Shown in pieces: positions 60,740-64,000 of a stretch of 64,000 nucleotides of DNA; position 1 is the stretch's first letter, and each line of letters starts with the position of its first letter. The DNA comes from CALMEH01 sp964548225 (GTDB lineage Bacteria; Acidobacteriota; Blastocatellia; Pyrinomonadales; Pyrinomonadaceae): contig CAZJQP010000015.1 of NCBI GenBank assembly GCA_964548225.1, positions 1 through 64,000 of the forward strand. The letters are read 5' to 3'. Made by a program: the position numbers and the translations under genes. Below the pieces are notes generated by a model. The model had not been told where the DNA came from. It ran no database searches and saw only the letters and a list, made by a program, of their open reading frames with translations.

Positions 60740-62284
60740 TTATTCCCATTCAATCGTCGAAGGCGGTTTTGATGAAATGTCATAAACGACGCGATTGATG
60801 CCGCGAATTTCGGAAGTAATTCTTGACGAAACTTTTTGGAGAAACTCGAACGGCAGACGCGACCAATCGGCGGTCATTCCGTCGGTTGATGAAACGGCGC
60901 GGAGCGCGACGGTTTTTTCGTAGGTGCGAAAATCGCCCTGCACACCGACCGATTGAATCGGCAGAAGCACAGCGAAGGCTTGCCAAACGTCGTTGTAGAT
61001 TCCAAAATTGCGGAGTTCTTCGATATAGATTTTGTCGGCTTTTTGTAGAAGTTCAACTTTTTCGGGCGTAATGTCGCCCAAGATTCTAACGCCCAAGCCC
61101 GGACCGGGAAACGGATGGCGTTGCAGAATTTCGTTAGGAATTTTCAAATCTTTGCCGATTAAACGCACTTCGTCTTTGAACAGTTCACGAAGCGGTTCAA
61201 TCAATTTCAGATTCATTTTTTCGGGCAAACCGCCGACGTTGTGATGCGATTTGATTGTTACGGACGTGCCGCGAAGCGAAACGGATTCGATAACGTCGGG
61301 ATAAAGTGTGCCTTGAACTAAAAATTTCGCGCCGCCGATTTTTTTGGCTTCTGCGTCGAAAACGTCAATAAATTTTGCGCCGATTGCTTTGCGTTTCAAT
61401 TCGGGGTCAACAACATTTTTCAAAACTTTGTAAAATTCCGCCGAAGCATCAACACCGATGACGTTTAAGTGAAGTTTTTCCTTGTAAAGTTTTAAAGTTT
61501 CTTCAAATTCACCGGCGCGAAGCAAACCATTATTGACGAAAATGCACGTCTGACGTTCGCCAATCGCTTCGTGAACCAAAACTGCCGCGACAGTTGAATC
61601 AACGCCGCCGCTCAAACCACAGATGACATTATCGTTTTCGCCGACGATCCCACGGATTTTTTCGATTTCTTCCGCAATAAATTGTTTCGATGTCCAATCG
61701 CCTTTGCACAAACAAATATTAAACAAAAAATTGCGTAAAACGTCTTTTCCCAAAGGCGTGTGCGAAACTTCGGGGTGAAATTGGACGGCATAAATCTTTC
61801 GTTCGTCGTTTTCAATCGCGGTTACGACATCGCCTGTCGTCGCGGTTTGGTGAAAGCCTTCGGGAAGCGCAGTAACGTGGTCGCCGTGGCTCATCCAAAC
61901 ATCGAGTTCAAACGGCAATTCGTCAAAAAGCCGCGTGTTTCCGCTCAAAACTTTCATCTTCGCGTGTCCGTATTCGCGCACGTCCGACGGCGAAACCTTG
62001 CCGTTCAAATCTTTTGCAAGCAGTTGCATTCCGTAACAGATTCCCAAAATCGGTGCATTGATTCGTTCGTAAAAATCGCTTGAAACTTGCGGCGCATCTT
62101 CTTCATAAACCGAATTCGGTCCGCCCGAAAGAATCACGCCTTTCGGATTGCGTGCGAGAATCTTCTCAAGCGGATAAAAATACGGCACAATCTCGCAATA
62201 AACGCCCTGTTCGCGCACGCGCCGTGCGATTAGCTGTGTGTATTGCGAGCCGAAATCGAGAATTAAAATTAGTTCGTGTTGCAA
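60740..62284 (-). CDS. guaA: GMP synthase (glutamine-hydrolysing)
   Basis: 514-residue bifunctional enzyme making GMP from XMP. The glutamine amidotransferase domain (about 1-195) has the catalytic cysteine in ILGICYGMQLLA and His/Glu in QFHPEVSHT. The ATP-pyrophosphatase domain has GLSGGVDSTVAAVL. The C-terminal dimerisation domain ends DISSKPPSTIEWE. A TTG start at 62284 is used because GGAG lies 10 bp upstream and the family N-terminus (QHELILILDFGSQYTQLIAR) begins there; an upstream ATG adds 16 foreign residues. Confidence 0.96.
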   Translation of the reverse strand: MQHELILILDFGSQYTQLIARRVREQGVYCEIVPYFYPLEKILARNPKGVILSGGPNSVYEEDAPQVSSDFYERINAPILGICYGMQLLAKDLNGKVSPSDVREYGHAKMKVLSGNTRLFDELPFELDVWMSHGDHVTALPEGFHQTATTGDVVTAIENDERKIYAVQFHPEVSHTPLGKDVLRNFLFNICLCKGDWTSKQFIAEEIEKIRGIVGENDNVICGLSGGVDSTVAAVLVHEAIGERQTCIFVNNGLLRAGEFEETLKLYKEKLHLNVIGVDASAEFYKVLKNVVDPELKRKAIGAKFIDVFDAEAKKIGGAKFLVQGTLYPDVIESVSLRGTSVTIKSHHNVGGLPEKMNLKLIEPLRELFKDEVRLIGKDLKIPNEILQRHPFPGPGLGVRILGDITPEKVELLQKADKIYIEELRNFGIYNDVWQAFAVLLPIQSVGVQGDFRTYEKTVALRAVSSTDGMTADWSRLPFEFLQKVSSRITSEIRGINRVVYDISSKPPSTIEWE

Positions 62285-62429
62285 AGTTAAATTTCTCCGA
62301 ATTTGTATAAAGAAAAGATTATACTTTGACATTGAAAGTTATGAAAATTAAGTAAAGACAAAATTTCATTCGTCAAAAGCTAAACTCTCTGCTATATTCA
62401 TTTTCAAAAGTTTCAATGGAAAATCTCTA
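62285..62429. promoter_or_regulatory. Divergent guaA/MHS-transporter promoter region
   Basis: 145 bp between divergent starts. GGAG for guaA is at its left end. No clear -35/-10 pair, operator or purine-riboswitch-like structure was recognised. Confidence 0.4.
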
Positions 62430-63884
62430 ATGACAGAATCAACAAACACAGACGAAATTTCAAAAGCCAAAATTTGGCAAGTTATCGGTGCATCGAGCGC
62501 GGGAACGGTTATCGAATGGTATGATTTTTATATTTTCGGGAGTCTTGCCGCGACGATTTCGCCGCTTTTTTATCCGAAAGGCAACGACACACTCGCGCTT
62601 GTGGCGTATCTTTCGACGTTTGCCGTCGGGTTTATCGTGCGTCCGTTCGGTGCGTTATTTTTCGGGCAAATCGGCGATAAAATCGGGCGCAAATATGCGT
62701 TTTTGATGACGCTTTTGCTGATGGGCGGCGCGACTGCGGCGATTGGTTTTTTGCCAACCTACGAAACAATCGGAATTCTTGCGCCGATTGGATTGATTGT
62801 GATTCGCGTTCTGCAAGGTCTCGCACTTGGCGGCGAATACGGCGGCGCGGCGGTTTATGTCGCCGAACACGTTCCCGATAACAAACGCGGATTTTATACG
62901 AGTTTTATTCAAATTACGGCTTCATTCGGACTGTTACTTTCGCTTGCGGTGATTTTGTTGATTCAAAGCCAAATGTCAGCGGAAGATTTTTCATCTTGGG
63001 GATGGCGCATTCCGTTTTTACTTTCGATTTTGCTGGTCGGATTTTCGCTTTTTATACGCTTAAAGATGGAAGAATCGCCGATTTTTCAGCAAATCAAATC
63101 GGCAGGAATGCACTCGGCAAAGCCTTTGGTCGAAGCCTTTACGAATCCCGAAAACCGTCGGCGCGTGCTTATTTCGCTATTCGGCGCAACTGCCGGACAA
63201 GGCGTTGTTTGGTATACCGGACAATTTTACGCGCTGTTTTATATGCAGACGATTTTGAAAATTGATAAGCAAACATCAAGTTACATCATTGCGATTGCGA
63301 TTGTTTTGGCAATTCCGCTGTTTATCTTTTTCGGCGCACTTTCGGACAAACTCGGACGCAAAAAAATTATGATGGCGGGTTGTCTTTTGGCGGTTCTGGC
63401 GTATTATCCGATTTACAAAGGAATGGTTTATTACGCCGGAAACAATGTCGCGGCGATTCAATCAACGACCGATCCGGTTACCAAAGAACCGAAACTTTCA
63501 CCTGTAACTTTAGATGAAAGCGGCGCAAACGCCACGCCCGTAACAAACGCGCCGAATGCGAATGTGCCGATGCTGACTCTGCTGGTTTTTATCCAAATTA
63601 TTTTCGTTACGATGGTTTATGCGCCGATTGCGGCTTATCTCGTCGAAGCGTTTCCGGCAAAGATTCGCTATACATCTCTTTCGTTGCCCTATCATATCGG
63701 CAACGGCGTTTTCGGCGGACTTCTACCGACAATCGGGCTTGTCGCTTGCGCTTACACGGGAAATATTTACGCCGGACTTTGGTATCCGATGATTATTGCT
63801 TCAATTACTTTTATTATCGGAATGAAATATTTGCCCGAAACGCATAATCATAAAATCTGGGAAGAAGTGAATGAGCCAAAGTAA
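62430..63884 (+). CDS. MHS-family MFS transporter (ProP/ShiA-like)
   Basis: 484-residue major-facilitator protein of the metabolite:H+ symporter group. Marks: SSAGTVIEWYDFYIFGSLAA in helix 1, GDKIGRKYA loop motif, RVLQGLALGGEYGGAAVYVAEH, SDKLGRKKIM and the C-terminal YLPETHNHKIWEE. An insertion of about 60 residues in the periplasmic loop (STTDPVTKEPKLSPVTLDES) is unusual for the family. The substrate (organic acid, osmolyte or other) cannot be told. Confidence 0.92.
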   Translation: MTESTNTDEISKAKIWQVIGASSAGTVIEWYDFYIFGSLAATISPLFYPKGNDTLALVAYLSTFAVGFIVRPFGALFFGQIGDKIGRKYAFLMTLLLMGGATAAIGFLPTYETIGILAPIGLIVIRVLQGLALGGEYGGAAVYVAEHVPDNKRGFYTSFIQITASFGLLLSLAVILLIQSQMSAEDFSSWGWRIPFLLSILLVGFSLFIRLKMEESPIFQQIKSAGMHSAKPLVEAFTNPENRRRVLISLFGATAGQGVVWYTGQFYALFYMQTILKIDKQTSSYIIAIAIVLAIPLFIFFGALSDKLGRKKIMMAGCLLAVLAYYPIYKGMVYYAGNNVAAIQSTTDPVTKEPKLSPVTLDESGANATPVTNAPNANVPMLTLLVFIQIIFVTMVYAPIAAYLVEAFPAKIRYTSLSLPYHIGNGVFGGLLPTIGLVACAYTGNIYAGLWYPMIIASITFIIGMKYLPETHNHKIWEEVNEPK

Positions 63885-63916
63885 AGGTTAGAAAGGATAA
63901 AAAATTGTTTGATTCG

Positions 63917-64000
63917 GTTTGATTAAGAGTTTATCCGACCTGATTTGCTATCAATCCGACCTGATTCGCCGTCAATCCGACTCGATTCGCCGTCAATCCG
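63917..64000. repeat. 21-bp tandem repeat tract E, cut by window end
   Basis: Four units of 21 bp (63917, 63938, 63959, 63980), the last three nearly identical: they begin ACCTGATT or ACTCGATT and end CGTCAATCCG. GATT and AATC in each unit can pair. The tract continues past the window. Confidence 0.9.

Noticed and set aside
1..64000. tRNA or rRNA genes
   Set aside because: No TPsiC-like GGTTCGAATCC block with a matching acceptor stem and no rRNA signature was recognised by eye; a covariance-model search was not possible.

Overview
The window looks like chromosomal DNA of an Acidobacteriota member, probably class Blastocatellia. The support is inference: two Oar-type TonB receptors with N-terminal carboxypeptidase-regulatory domains, a two-heme cytochrome of the reaction-centre-cytochrome-like group, an LpxI/LpxA/FabZ/BamA envelope operon, moderate GC, and very many lineage-type hypothetical proteins. 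No rRNA, tRNA, CRISPR array, phage or recognisable transposase was seen.

Layout. 0-7 kb: an Oar-like receptor cut short at the left edge, a sigma-54 response regulator and a complete Oar-like receptor, all on the minus strand. 7-11 kb: a DUF72 protein, an orphan Mrr-like nuclease, a duplicated 5' fragment of an aminotransferase gene, two unknown genes and the intact aminotransferase. 11-24 kb: a 21-bp repeat tract, peroxiredoxin, a lipoprotein, a membrane protein, another orphan nuclease, an FAD oxidoreductase, a VapBC pair and a polyamine cluster (SpeD, DUF4178, a 48-residue protein, DUF350, membrane SpeE-like enzyme). 24-29 kb: SRPBCC protein, a fatty-acid desaturase with an in-frame amber codon, RsmI and an M28 peptidase. 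29-35.5 kb: bamA-ompH-fabZ-lpxA-lpxI, transcribed leftward. 36-39 kb: a large BNR propeller protein. 39-60 kb: a dispersed reductive pyrimidine-degradation set (NCS1 permease, MmsA, beta-ureidopropionase, RidA, PreT, PreA), repeatedly interrupted by toxin-antitoxin, HEPN, nuclease and unknown genes. 60-64 kb: a long 21-bp repeat array, GuaA and an MHS-type transporter.

Two patterns stand out. First, many intergenic gaps hold short tandem repeats with a period of 7, 14 or 21 bp. Each locus has its own sequence, most tracts can fold into hairpins, and the longest is 20 contiguous 21-bp units with no length change. Every junction of the bamA-lpxI operon holds a different tract. Second, accessory genes appear to have entered at the start codons of host genes while copying the first 50-100 bp of the target: preA has two decayed 5' copies upstream of the intact gene and the aminotransferase has one. 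The cargo is rich in orphan PD-(D/E)XK nucleases, HEPN and toxin-antitoxin genes. This resembles insertion with long target duplication, described for restriction-modification genes, and could be a defence-gene acquisition route in this lineage.
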